Origin: Vibrio anguillarum
GTDB lineage: Bacteria; Pseudomonadota; Gammaproteobacteria; Enterobacterales; Vibrionaceae
Length of the DNA stretch: 64,000 nt
Reading direction: 5' to 3'
NCBI RefSeq assembly: GCF_001989995.2
Contig: NZ_JAHGUP010000026.1
Span: 1-64,000 of the forward strand
Shown: positions 19,867-28,691 of the stretch, one piece after another
Position numbering within the stretch: the stretch's first letter is position 1
Layout: the number at the start of each line of letters is the position of its first letter
The notes under the pieces: model-generated
What the model saw: the letters and a program-made list of their open reading frames with translations, nothing else
What the model was told of the DNA's origin: nothing
Databases searched by the model: none
Translations under genes and position numbers: made by a program

Positions 19867-21051
19867 GTGCTCAATATTACCGATATAAAAGTAGAACAAC
19901 GCATACCCGCTTGGTTGCGCCTTGGTTTTCGTCCCTTTTTCCTACTTGGTAGCGTATATGCCGTTTTAGCGGTGACGTTATGGGTCTGGATGTTTCAAAC
20001 AGGTCAGCCATCGGCATTGCAAGTTCCTGCGCTGTGGTGGCATGTACATGAAATGCTGTTTGGTTTTGCTATGGCAATTGTGGTCGGTTTTCTATTGACT
20101 GCCGTACAGAACTGGACTGGCATTAATGGCACGAAACATTATCGCTTAGCCGTGTTAGTCGCCTTGTGGCTAGCGCCTCGAATCTTATTGTGGACGCCGA
20201 CACCTTTGTGGGTCATCTCTTCTGTCGAAGCGCTTTTTTTGGCCGCTTCAGCCTATGAAATTGGCTGCCGAGTAGTGCAAGCGAAAGGCTGGAAAAATCT
20301 CTTTTTTGTGCCGCTGTTTATTTTAGCGATCGGCGCGAACTTTGCGAGTTATGCCACCATTAAAGGAATGCCGCCCTTTAGCTCAGCGGCGGTATGGCAG
20401 GCGATGTTGTGGTGGTTCACATTGTTGCTATCAGTCATGGGAGCACGCGTGATCCCTTTCTTCAGCGCAAGGCGTTTTAACTTTGAAAAAGCACAGCCAT
20501 GGGTATGGCTCGATTGGTTAGCCAATGCACCCATTGCGGCCTTGTTTATTTTGAGTTTCTTCCCGCTGACGATGGTGCAGATTGGTCAGCCTATCATGTT
20601 ACTGGCTGGGTTAGCGCAGTGGGTACGTTGGATGCGTTGGAAACCATGGCTAACATTGAGTGAGCCTCTGGTTTGGTCGCTGCACGCTGCGTATGCCTGC
20701 ATTCCTTTGAGCTTATTACTGCGCGGGTTAATTGATGATGTATATGTCACTCATAACCTGATCCATCTCTTTGCTATTGGAGCCATCTCAGGCTTGATTT
20801 TGTCGATGATTGCACGCGTGACCATGGGGCATACCGGCAGGGCGATTTATCAAGGGCCTAAAATGAGTATTGCGTTTGCGGCTTTGATGATGTCGGCATT
20901 GGTACGCAGCCTCGGTGTAGCGTTTTTTCCAGCACAACTCTTTTTGATGGTGAATATCAGTGCCGCACTCTGGATATTGGCTTTTACTCTGTTTGTGTGG
21001 AAATTCGGCACGATGTTACTTACGCCGAGAGTCGATGGCCACCCGGGATAA
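19867..21051 (+). CDS. nnrS: NnrS family haem/copper membrane protein
   Basis: A 394-aa inner-membrane protein with about 12 hydrophobic segments. Family marks are RLGFRPFFLLGS near the start, WHVHEMLFGFAMAIVVGFLLTA, and HLFAIGAISGLILSMIARVTMGHTGR, with conserved histidines thought to bind haem and copper. NnrS protects against nitric oxide in V. cholerae and other bacteria. The start is GTG, supported by AGAGG seven bases before it. It stands alone here; no norR, nsrR or hmpA neighbour is visible, so its NO control must come from elsewhere. I found no clear NorR or NsrR site in the 180 bp upstream. Confidence 0.92.
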   Translation: MLNITDIKVEQRIPAWLRLGFRPFFLLGSVYAVLAVTLWVWMFQTGQPSALQVPALWWHVHEMLFGFAMAIVVGFLLTAVQNWTGINGTKHYRLAVLVALWLAPRILLWTPTPLWVISSVEALFLAASAYEIGCRVVQAKGWKNLFFVPLFILAIGANFASYATIKGMPPFSSAAVWQAMLWWFTLLLSVMGARVIPFFSARRFNFEKAQPWVWLDWLANAPIAALFILSFFPLTMVQIGQPIMLLAGLAQWVRWMRWKPWLTLSEPLVWSLHAAYACIPLSLLLRGLIDDVYVTHNLIHLFAIGAISGLILSMIARVTMGHTGRAIYQGPKMSIAFAALMMSALVRSLGVAFFPAQLFLMVNISAALWILAFTLFVWKFGTMLLTPRVDGHPG

Positions 21052-21125
21052 CGGTTTGGCTCGTAACGTGGAAGTAGCAAAATAAAAAAGTAGAAAGTAG
21101 CCTAGCAGTAGAAAGCGCGCAAAAG

Positions 21126-21156
21126 AAAAAGGCTTGGCACATGGCCAAGCCTTTTT
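21126..21156. terminator. Bidirectional terminator between nnrS and dapD
   Basis: The stem GGCTTGGC/GCCAAGCC with a five-base loop is flanked by an A run on the left and T run on the right. It can serve the two converging genes. Confidence 0.9.
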
Positions 21157-21171
21157 ATCAGAAAAACTGGA

Positions 21172-22203
21172 TCAGTTATGGCTGTGCAGCATGCTGTTCA
21201 GTTCAACGGCTGATTTATTGGCTAAACACTCAATTTGACCAGTGATCGAGTTGCGACGGAAAAGTAGATCCGATACACCAGCTAAATCACGTGCTTTGAC
21301 GATTTCCACTTCTTGGCCTTGGTTATCGAGCATACGCACTTTAGTGCCAGCAGTTACGTACAAACCTGATTCTATTGTGCAGCGATCGCCGAGTGGGAAA
21401 CCTAAGCCTGCATTTGCGCCAAGCAGTGAGTTTTCACCGATAGAGACCACGACCTTACCGCCGCCAGAAAGCGTACCCATGATAGAAGCGCCACCGCCGA
21501 TGTCCGATCCATTACCAACAACTACACCAGCAGAAATACGCCCTTCAACCATGCTCACGCCTGTTGTACCAGCGTTGAAGTTGATAAAACCTTCATGCAT
21601 CACAGTGGTACCTTCGCCCACGTGCGCGCCAAGGCGAACGCGCGAGGTATCCGCAATACGGATGCCCGCTGGGACAATGTAATCAACCATTTTCGGGAAT
21701 TTATCGACACAATCTACCGTTAAAGCTCGGCCTGCAAGGCGAGCTTCAATTTGACGATCCGCTAGTTCAGGTAGATCGATAGGACCCTCATTGGTCCATG
21801 CGATGTTGTGCAGCAGGCCAAAAATACCATCAAGCACAGTACCGTGTGGTTTCACTAAACGGTGTGAAATCAGTTGTAGCTTCAAAAAGCCTTCAGCGAC
21901 TGATTGAGGCTGTTCGTCGGAAGCTAAAATAACCAGCACCAGTGGTTGTGAGGCGTTAGCGGCTTTATCGGCAAAACTGGCATTGTTAGCCTGATCATGT
22001 CGAGCAAATATCGCGGCGAGTTGGGCGCTTTGCTCAGTTGAGATGTCGATATGCTGGTTGCCTTCGCCATAACCAGAGACTTGAGCAAGCTCGCTTACTA
22101 GTGCGTCACTTGGGTTGAGAATTGGCGCTGGAAAAAACGCTTCAATAATTTTTCCATCACGGTTTTTGGTTGCCGTGCCAAAGGCAAGTGCAAAGTAAGC
22201 CAT
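21172..22203 (-). CDS. dapD: 2,3,4,5-tetrahydropyridine-2,6-dicarboxylate N-succinyltransferase
   Basis: DapD, 343 aa, succinylates tetrahydrodipicolinate in the lysine and meso-diaminopimelate pathway, feeding cell wall synthesis. The left-handed beta-helix of hexapeptide repeats is plain from about residue 180 (VRLGAHVGEGTTVMHEGFIN.. and GVVVGNGSDIGGGASIMG). The length is that of the longer DapD type seen in vibrios. The ATG is preceded by a near-perfect site GGAGAT. It is alone in its unit and converges on nnrS. Confidence 0.95.
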   Translation of the reverse strand: MAYFALAFGTATKNRDGKIIEAFFPAPILNPSDALVSELAQVSGYGEGNQHIDISTEQSAQLAAIFARHDQANNASFADKAANASQPLVLVILASDEQPQSVAEGFLKLQLISHRLVKPHGTVLDGIFGLLHNIAWTNEGPIDLPELADRQIEARLAGRALTVDCVDKFPKMVDYIVPAGIRIADTSRVRLGAHVGEGTTVMHEGFINFNAGTTGVSMVEGRISAGVVVGNGSDIGGGASIMGTLSGGGKVVVSIGENSLLGANAGLGFPLGDRCTIESGLYVTAGTKVRMLDNQGQEVEIVKARDLAGVSDLLFRRNSITGQIECLANKSAVELNSMLHSHN

Positions 22204-22387
22204 TTTGATATCTCCATGTTGTCACTATTGATGCGCTCGCCAGCGTAGGTTGAGCATCATTGCGGCGCACTCGATTTATCAAGCATCATAAAGAGTGAGG
22301 CAGGGGTAGGAAAGGGCAAAAGAGGAGAAAGTCCGTAAAACGATACCTTTTGTCTTTTTAGCGATGTATTTCTTTAGACAGAAATAT

Positions 22388-22414
22388 AAAACCGCTGACG
22401 AAGCAGCGGTCTTT
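22388..22414 (-). terminator. Terminator of yebG
   Basis: The stem ACCGCTG/CAGCGGT with a 6-nt loop is followed on the minus strand by TTTATATTTC. It lies 38 bp past the yebG stop codon. Confidence 0.8.
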
Positions 22415-22451
22415 TCACGTTCTATTATCTTAAGTTAAGCGTTTAATCGCC

Positions 22452-22751
22452 TTAAGCTGCATCTTCTTCTGGTGCTTCGTCTTTTACCGCTTTGGCTTTT
22501 TTAGGCTTAGCCGGTGCAGGCTTGCGCTTTGCGCCAAGTGCGTAAAGCACTTCTTCTTTGTTTTGCGCTAAGAACATCGCCAAAGCTTCTTGCTTGGCTT
22601 CATCTTCTAGCAACTCACTTTTCCCTAACAGTTCGAAAAGCTCATCTGCCATATCGAGCATTTTGTCATAAGCGTCAGCGTCTGCTTTAGAGGTAAAAGT
22701 CATCTTTTCTTCTCCGTTGCGTTCCACCACGTACTTGACGATTACAGCCAT
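22452..22751 (-). CDS. yebG: SOS-induced protein YebG
   Basis: A 99-aa protein starting MAVIVKYVVERNGEEKMTFTSKADADAYDKMLD, which follows the YebG family closely. The C-terminal 25 residues are lysine- and acid-rich (KPAPAKPKKAKAVKDEAPEEDA), low in complexity. YebG is a DNA-damage-inducible protein of unknown biochemical role. A LexA box 30 bp upstream supports SOS control. It is monocistronic, with its own terminator. Confidence 0.93.
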   Translation of the reverse strand: MAVIVKYVVERNGEEKMTFTSKADADAYDKMLDMADELFELLGKSELLEDEAKQEALAMFLAQNKEEVLYALGAKRKPAPAKPKKAKAVKDEAPEEDAA

Positions 22752-22780
22752 GGTTAATCCTCTAACTTAGTCATTAATTC

Positions 22781-22800
22781 TACTGGCTGTTTATACAGTT
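22781..22800. promoter_or_regulatory. LexA (SOS) box of yebG
   Basis: TACTGGCTGTTTATACAGTT matches the CTG-N10-CAG gammaproteobacterial LexA site with both TACTG and CAGT flanks. It is 30 bp upstream of the yebG start codon. Confidence 0.85.
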
Positions 22801-22848
22801 TTTAAACCATGAAGTCTAGGTGAGCAGGAAAAAGTGAGAGGTGGATGG

Positions 22849-23742
22849 CTACTCTTTGTTCCATTGATAACAAAATTCAATAAAGTGTTTGAGCAGTGGG
22901 CTTTGGTATTTTTCTTTATGCACCAATAGCCAAAAACGGCGTTTCATGTCCAGCGGAACATCGAGTCTTTTAACCCGGCCATCTTGCAGTGCTGAATGCG
23001 CAGCAAGGGTGGATAAACAGCCCAAACCTAACCCTGCCGAAACACTGTTGATTAAGGCTTCAGTGGTATTCAATTCAAAGGCTTCATGCCACTGCTCAAG
23101 TCGTGGTGCGATAGCCCGTAAGAAAAACTCTCGCGAGCCAGAACCCGCTTCGCGCAATACCCATTGGCTCTGTTCGAAATCATTGAGGGTGAGCTGATTT
23201 ATCATTGTGAGTGGATGTTCGGGTGCGCAAATAATACACATTTCATCGTGTGAAAAAGGCGTTGAAATCAGCTCTGGGTGCAGTGTTTTTCCTTCAATCA
23301 ACGCAAGATCCAGTTCGTAATCGACCAACTTTTGGCAAATCAGCGCCGAGTTGGAAATAAACAAACTTTGCGAGATGTGTTGGGTTTGCTGGCGAAATTG
23401 ACTGAGTAGATAAGGTGCAACATGGTTGCCAATCGTATCACTGGTACCAATGCGCAATTGGCCTGCGAGGGTTTGCTCACTGTCAAACAGTTGGTTGATG
23501 TTGCTCGCACGGCTTAGCAGTTCATCGGCGAGCGGCAACAGTTTTTGTCCCTCTTGATTGAGGATTAAACGGTTATTGACCCTATCGAACAGCGCATGCC
23601 CAAGCTGTTTTTCCAGTTCAGACAGTGACATGCTCACGGCCGCTTTTGACAAAAACAGCGCCTCTGCAGCTTGGGTCAAGGTTTTGTGTTGCGTAATTGA
23701 AGTGAATACTTTCAATTGCTTAAGAGAAATATTGGCAGCCAT
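22849..23742 (-). CDS. LysR-family transcriptional regulator
   Basis: A 297-aa LysR-type regulator. The N-terminal winged helix-turn-helix (SLKQLKVFTSITQHKTLTQAAEALFLSKAAVSMSLSELEKQLG) is followed by the substrate-binding domain from about residue 90. It is closest in feel to the YeiE/CysB-like group, but I cannot name the ligand. It is divergent from a TDT-family transporter, 117 bp away, which is the usual layout for a LysR regulator and its target. Confidence 0.9.
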   Translation of the reverse strand: MAANISLKQLKVFTSITQHKTLTQAAEALFLSKAAVSMSLSELEKQLGHALFDRVNNRLILNQEGQKLLPLADELLSRASNINQLFDSEQTLAGQLRIGTSDTIGNHVAPYLLSQFRQQTQHISQSLFISNSALICQKLVDYELDLALIEGKTLHPELISTPFSHDEMCIICAPEHPLTMINQLTLNDFEQSQWVLREAGSGSREFFLRAIAPRLEQWHEAFELNTTEALINSVSAGLGLGCLSTLAAHSALQDGRVKRLDVPLDMKRRFWLLVHKEKYQSPLLKHFIEFCYQWNKE

Positions 23743-23768
23743 AATTTTGTTTAATTAATCTGAACGTG

Positions 23769-23797
23769 TGTTCTATATATTTAGATATATCAGAACA
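23769..23797. promoter_or_regulatory. Imperfect palindrome between the LysR gene and the TDT transporter
   Basis: TGTTCTATATAT (23769-23780) and ATATATCAGAACA (23785-23797) are near-complementary arms offset by one base. The site lies 27 bp from the LysR start and 63 bp from the transporter start, a fitting place for a LysR binding site (T-N11-A type). Confidence 0.45.
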
Positions 23798-23859
23798 AAA
23801 GGCAAGCGTATGATAGCGACATTGAACAACTACTTTGTTAGTTCTGATGAGAGGTCAAT

Positions 23860-24876
23860 ATGATTCGAGCAGCAAAAGCGAAAGTTATGGGTGCGCCAAC
23901 CCCTATGGCGGGTTTAGCTCTAGGCATCGCAAGCTTGGGTTGGAGTTGGGAAAACTTTGCACCATTACAAGGTTATGGACAATTAAGTGGGGCCGTTATT
24001 GCCAGCGTGTTGCTGGTGGTTCTTGCGTTTAAATTTCTCTTTCATGGCCACTTATTACGCCAAGATCTCGCTCATCCGGTTGTGGGCAGTGTTGTGCCTA
24101 CTTTTGCGATGGGCACAATGGTGGTTTCCAATTCATTAGGCCATTTTTACCCAATGGCTGGTGATGCGTTATGGCTATTTGCTGTGGGTTTGCACATCAT
24201 CTTCTTGGTCAGTTTTTTGTACCATCGCGCGCAGTCTTTTGAACTTCACCACATGGTGCCAAGTTGGTTCGTTCCACCTGTGGGTATTATTGTGGCCGAT
24301 GTGGCATTTTCTGGAAACCCAGCACTTGCACCAATCGCAAATGCAACCATGATGTTCGGTTTAGTCGCTTATGCGGTGATGCTGCCGATGATGATTTACC
24401 GTTTCATGTTCACACATGAAGTTCCAGATGCAGCAAAACCAACTATGGCTATTTTGGCGGCGCCAGCGAGCCTCTCATTGGCTGGTTACTTAACTGTCAC
24501 GGCTAACCCATCGCCAGTGATCATCGGCATTTTATTTGGTATTGCCGTGTTAATGACAACGATTATCTACTTAGCTTTCTTTAAATTATTACGCTTGCCT
24601 TTTAGCCCAGGCTACGCAGCGTTTACCTTCCCAATGGTGATTGGTGCAACGGCGCTATTTAAACTCACACATTGGATGGAAACCGTTGGGGTGAGTGCTG
24701 AGTATGTACAGCAAGTGCATTGGTTAGCTGGGTTAGAGTTAATTGTGGCAACTATTGTGGTGGGTTATGTTGCTATTCGTTACTTAAATTTCTATCAACC
24801 TCATCGCGTACTACTCAGCAGCATGAATGAGCTAGAAGAGCAAGACGAACACGCATTGAACTGTGAAATGAAATAG
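23860..24876 (+). CDS. TDT/SLAC1-family transporter (tellurite-resistance/dicarboxylate type)
   Basis: A 338-aa inner-membrane protein with ten hydrophobic segments, of the TehA/Mae1/SLAC1 family. It begins near MGAPTPMAGLALGIASLGWSWE, and the family-like VVSNSLGHFYP follows. Members carry anions such as C4-dicarboxylates or confer tellurite resistance when overproduced. No tehB lies nearby. The divergent LysR gene is a likely regulator. The substrate cannot be fixed from sequence. The start ATG lies after GAGAGGTCAAT, a good ribosome binding site. Confidence 0.85.
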   Translation: MIRAAKAKVMGAPTPMAGLALGIASLGWSWENFAPLQGYGQLSGAVIASVLLVVLAFKFLFHGHLLRQDLAHPVVGSVVPTFAMGTMVVSNSLGHFYPMAGDALWLFAVGLHIIFLVSFLYHRAQSFELHHMVPSWFVPPVGIIVADVAFSGNPALAPIANATMMFGLVAYAVMLPMMIYRFMFTHEVPDAAKPTMAILAAPASLSLAGYLTVTANPSPVIIGILFGIAVLMTTIIYLAFFKLLRLPFSPGYAAFTFPMVIGATALFKLTHWMETVGVSAEYVQQVHWLAGLELIVATIVVGYVAIRYLNFYQPHRVLLSSMNELEEQDEHALNCEMK

Positions 24877-24974
24877 CCTGCAGTTTAGGCAATTCAAAAC
24901 ATAAAATTCTCAAGTATAGAATGCACTTATGCTAATCTCAGTCCTTATTGTGACAAGAAAAGCGTGAGTGCATT

Positions 24975-27900
24975 TTGTTTACTGTCTACCATTCCAATAA
25001 AGTCGATACCTTAAAGATCCTGCTCGTGCATTTGATCAAAAGTGCACCGTTAGCCAACCCCTTTGAGAAAGAGCAGATCTTGGTGCAAAGCCCGGGGATG
25101 TCGCAATGGCTCAAAATGGCCTTAGCGAAAGAGCTCGGTGTGGCGGCGAACCTTGAGTTTCCTCTACCGGCGACCTTTATCTGGGACATGTTCACTAAAG
25201 TGTTACCTGATGTACCTAAGCGCAGCGCTTTTAACAAAGAAGCGATGACGTGGAAACTGATGCATCTGTTGCCAACTTTGCTCACGCTCGACCCCTTTGC
25301 CCCTTTGCAGCGTTATCTTGAACAGGATGATGACCATTCCAAGCTCTATCAGTTGGCCGAGAAGATTGCCGATATTTTTGATGGTTATTTAGTCTACCGC
25401 CCCGATTGGATTGCCAAGTGGGAGGCGGGCGATGATGTGAGCGAGATTGGTGATGAGCACCCATGGCAGCCGATATTATGGCAAGCCTTATATCAATACA
25501 CGCTAGATCAAGGCCAGTCGCACTACCATCGTGCCAATCTCTATCAAAGCTTTATTGATCAGCTTGCGCGTGGCTCGGTTGATTTAACCAAACTGCCCAA
25601 ACGTTTGTTTATTTTCGGTATTTCGTCATTGCCGCCTCGTTATATGGATGCACTCAAAGCGTTGGGCGAGCAGATTGATGTTCACTTGATGTTTACCAAC
25701 CCTTGTCAGCATTATTGGGGCGATCTTCGAGATAGAAAAACGCTCGCCAGACTGCACAGCCAGCAACGTAAAACGTTCGCCTTACAAGGTGATGAGATTC
25801 AGTTTGAAGGGCAACGCTCGCCGCTTAAAGGCGACATTGAAGCTAACCTCGTGGATGAATTGCATACCGAAGCTGCGGTTGGCAATGAGTTATTGGCCTC
25901 GATGGGAAAACTTGGGCGCGATAATCTTTTTTTACTCTCCCAAACGGAAAATGAAGAGCACGAATTTTTTATTGATCTGCCACGCGATAACTTATTGCAT
26001 CAGTTGCAGGCCGACATCTTACATTTGCAAGAGCATCGAGATGATAGTCAACTGGACAGTAGCGACCACAAACAAGTGATTGCTTTGGATGATCCATCGC
26101 TCACTCTTCATGCTTGCCATAGCCCGATGCGAGAAGTGGAAGTGTTGCACGATCAATTGTTGGCAATGTTTGATGCTGACCCTGAACTGAAACCGCGCGA
26201 TATTATTGTGATGGTGGCGGACATCAATGCTTACAGCCCAGCCATTGCGGCAGTATTTGGTAACGCGCCGGGTGAGCGCTTTATTCCTTACTCCATTTCA
26301 GACCGTACGGCAGATCAAGAGAGCCCGATCTTAGCGGCATTTATGCAATTAGTGCATTTACCCGATTCTCGCTGCCTAGCGTCAGAGTTATTAGAGCTGC
26401 TTGAAACTCCTGCGATGATGGCAAAATTTGAGCTTAATGAGCAAGACTTTGCGCAAGCTAAATTGTGGGTAGAAGAGTCAGGCATTCGCTGGGGGCTTAA
26501 TGCGAGCACCGCGCAACAATTTGAGTTGCCGCAGACCGAGCAAAATACTTGGCAATTCGGGATTGAGCGCATGTTACTTGGTTATGCCATGCCAGCCTCA
26601 GCAGGTTTATTTACGCAAGGCGAAGTGACGCTCGCTCCTTATAATGAAGTGCAAGGCATGAACGCTGAATTGGCGGGTAAATTAGCGCACTTTATTCAGC
26701 AAGTGAGCCATTACCGCGAGCAGTTAGCGCAGACCCAAAGCGTGGACGAGTGGCGTCGTTTGCTCGGTGAGATGCTTGGCGCTTTTTTCAAGGTTGAGCT
26801 GGAAGGAGAGCTCGCACTCAAGTCGATTCGCGACACCTTGTCTCAGTTAAAAGATCAACTGGCCGAGGCCGGTTATGAGCAAGCACTTGCGCCAAGTATT
26901 ATTACTCAATATTTGCAAAACAAATTGTCAGGTACGCGCATCAGTCAGCGTTTTCTGGCGGGACAAGTCAATTTCTGTACTTTAATGCCAATGCGTTCCA
27001 TCCCTTTTAAAACCGTTTGTTTACTAGGAATGAACGATGGCGTTTACCCGCGCACTATGCCAGCCGAAGGGTTTGATTTGATGAACGGTCGCACCCGCGC
27101 TGGCGATCGCTCGCGGCGTGACGATGACCGCTATTTGTTCTTAGAAGCGATGCTCTCGGCGCAGCAAACCTTGTACATCAGCTACGTCGGACGCTCAATT
27201 CAAGATAATACCGAACGCGTTCCTTCGGTGTTGGTCTCTGAGCTTTTAGAGTATTGCCAACAAAATTACTGTTTGGTCGGGGATGAAGCGCTTGGCAGCG
27301 ATCAATCGGCCAAAAATTTAGCCTGTGCTTTAACGACCACTCACGCCATGGTGCCTTTTAGCCCTAATGCTTTTTTGAGTAAAGCTGGTAGCTATGCCAA
27401 AGAGTGGCTACCTGCCGCCAGTCGGCAAGGGCGAGCCAGTGGCGAGTTTAATCTCGCCCTGAGCGATTATTTACAAGGGGCGAGCTTTCCTGTCAGTTTA
27501 GATCTGGTTGAGCTGCAACGGTTTTGGCGTTTGCCTGTGCAATATTTCTTTAACCGTCGCCTTAAAGTGACGTTCGAGCCTCCGCTACCGGTAATGGAAG
27601 ATGATGAACCCTTTGCCTTAAATGGCTTGGAGAGCTACCAGTTACGCGATGAACTACTAGAGTTGCTGCTTGAGCAACCCAATTCACCGTATGCCCTTGA
27701 GAGATTCATTGACCAGCAGCGCGCGCAAGGAAAGTTACCGATTGGTGCTTTTGGATCCTTGGAATTTGAAACTAATCGCGTGCAAGCACAAGAATTGGCG
27801 CAAAGAATCGCTTTCTTATGCCATTCGCCACTTGATGACCAAGAGATCGATCTAAAATTTGAATTGTTTGGTGAAGGCAAAAACGTACAACTGACGGGGT

Positions 27901-28418
27901 GGCTGACTAAGCGCTATCAATCCGGTTTAGTGCGCTACCGCAGTGGTTCGATTCGCGCGCAGGATTATTTAGCCGCGTGGATTGATCACCTCTCACTAGC
28001 GGCGATGGGCGAAAGTCAACCTACTCATTTGATGGGCTACGATCGTAAAGAAGGTGTGCAGCATTTTATTTATCCGCCCATGCCAGATACTGAACAAGCC
28101 AAAGCGTTGCTCGCAGAACTGGTGGATTTGTTTTATCAAGGCATGACAGCGCCGCTCGCTTACTTTCCAAAAACCGCGTTAGCCTGTGTGGAAGCTGGCT
28201 TCAGCCGTGGTCAATGGGTTGATGATCGCGACAAATCGCTCAAGAAAATGGCCGATACCTTTAATGAAAGTTACATGAGCCACGGTGAAGGAAGCAATGT
28301 TTACATCGCGCGGATCTGGCCACAGTGGAATGAAGCCTTAGCTGAGCAGGTGCGTTTATTGGCCACATTGGTGATGCAAGGGCCACGATTGTGGGTTCAA
28401 GTGGCGCAGGATGTTTAG
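24975..28418 (+). CDS. recC: Exodeoxyribonuclease V gamma chain RecC
   Basis: RecC, 1147 aa, a subunit of the RecBCD helicase-nuclease that recognises Chi and prepares double-strand ends for RecA. The start is a TTG codon: MFTVYHSNKVDTLKILL lines up with the family start, which in E. coli is MLRVYHSN. No upstream ATG or GTG fits the frame. The family mark VQSPGMSQWLKM and FPLPATFIWDM occur near residues 37-70. It is transcribed toward recB, but 273 bp separate them; recB and recD overlap by four bases. Confidence 0.95.
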   Translation: MFTVYHSNKVDTLKILLVHLIKSAPLANPFEKEQILVQSPGMSQWLKMALAKELGVAANLEFPLPATFIWDMFTKVLPDVPKRSAFNKEAMTWKLMHLLPTLLTLDPFAPLQRYLEQDDDHSKLYQLAEKIADIFDGYLVYRPDWIAKWEAGDDVSEIGDEHPWQPILWQALYQYTLDQGQSHYHRANLYQSFIDQLARGSVDLTKLPKRLFIFGISSLPPRYMDALKALGEQIDVHLMFTNPCQHYWGDLRDRKTLARLHSQQRKTFALQGDEIQFEGQRSPLKGDIEANLVDELHTEAAVGNELLASMGKLGRDNLFLLSQTENEEHEFFIDLPRDNLLHQLQADILHLQEHRDDSQLDSSDHKQVIALDDPSLTLHACHSPMREVEVLHDQLLAMFDADPELKPRDIIVMVADINAYSPAIAAVFGNAPGERFIPYSISDRTADQESPILAAFMQLVHLPDSRCLASELLELLETPAMMAKFELNEQDFAQAKLWVEESGIRWGLNASTAQQFELPQTEQNTWQFGIERMLLGYAMPASAGLFTQGEVTLAPYNEVQGMNAELAGKLAHFIQQVSHYREQLAQTQSVDEWRRLLGEMLGAFFKVELEGELALKSIRDTLSQLKDQLAEAGYEQALAPSIITQYLQNKLSGTRISQRFLAGQVNFCTLMPMRSIPFKTVCLLGMNDGVYPRTMPAEGFDLMNGRTRAGDRSRRDDDRYLFLEAMLSAQQTLYISYVGRSIQDNTERVPSVLVSELLEYCQQNYCLVGDEALGSDQSAKNLACALTTTHAMVPFSPNAFLSKAGSYAKEWLPAASRQGRASGEFNLALSDYLQGASFPVSLDLVELQRFWRLPVQYFFNRRLKVTFEPPLPVMEDDEPFALNGLESYQLRDELLELLLEQPNSPYALERFIDQQRAQGKLPIGAFGSLEFETNRVQAQELAQRIAFLCHSPLDDQEIDLKFELFGEGKNVQLTGWLTKRYQSGLVRYRSGSIRAQDYLAAWIDHLSLAAMGESQPTHLMGYDRKEGVQHFIYPPMPDTEQAKALLAELVDLFYQGMTAPLAYFPKTALACVEAGFSRGQWVDDRDKSLKKMADTFNESYMSHGEGSNVYIARIWPQWNEALAEQVRLLATLVMQGPRLWVQVAQDV

Positions 28419-28420
28419 CG

Positions 28421-28612
28421 ATGGATAACTGCTTGGAAAGTAGAGTGGCCGCCAGTCAATCATTATTGTGTAGGGCGTTTTCTGTACGGCCACAGGTCAG
28501 AGGGACCATGATTTGGTTGGTTCGCATCATCGTGAGATTGACGAAACACGTGGCGCGGATAGTAAAGGCTGCCCGTTTGGCGAACCGTGAGAAAGATCTC
28601 ACAACGTCTTAA
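28421..28612 (+). CDS. Small uncertain ORF in the recC-recB gap
   Basis: A 63-codon frame starts ATG 28421, two bases after the recC stop codon, and ends 79 bp before recB (MDNCLESRVAASQSLL..). It is rich in arginine and valine and resembles no family I know. No Shine-Dalgarno sequence can be claimed. It may be a chance frame. The remaining 80 bp before recB hold an AT-rich stretch but no clear terminator. Confidence 0.2.
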   Translation: MDNCLESRVAASQSLLCRAFSVRPQVRGTMIWLVRIIVRLTKHVARIVKAARLANREKDLTTS

Positions 28613-28691
28613 TTTATAAACTTATTTTGATTATTCATACCATTATTCAAGCGCGATCACATTCGCTTGCGTATTCAAAGGCTAACTGTTT

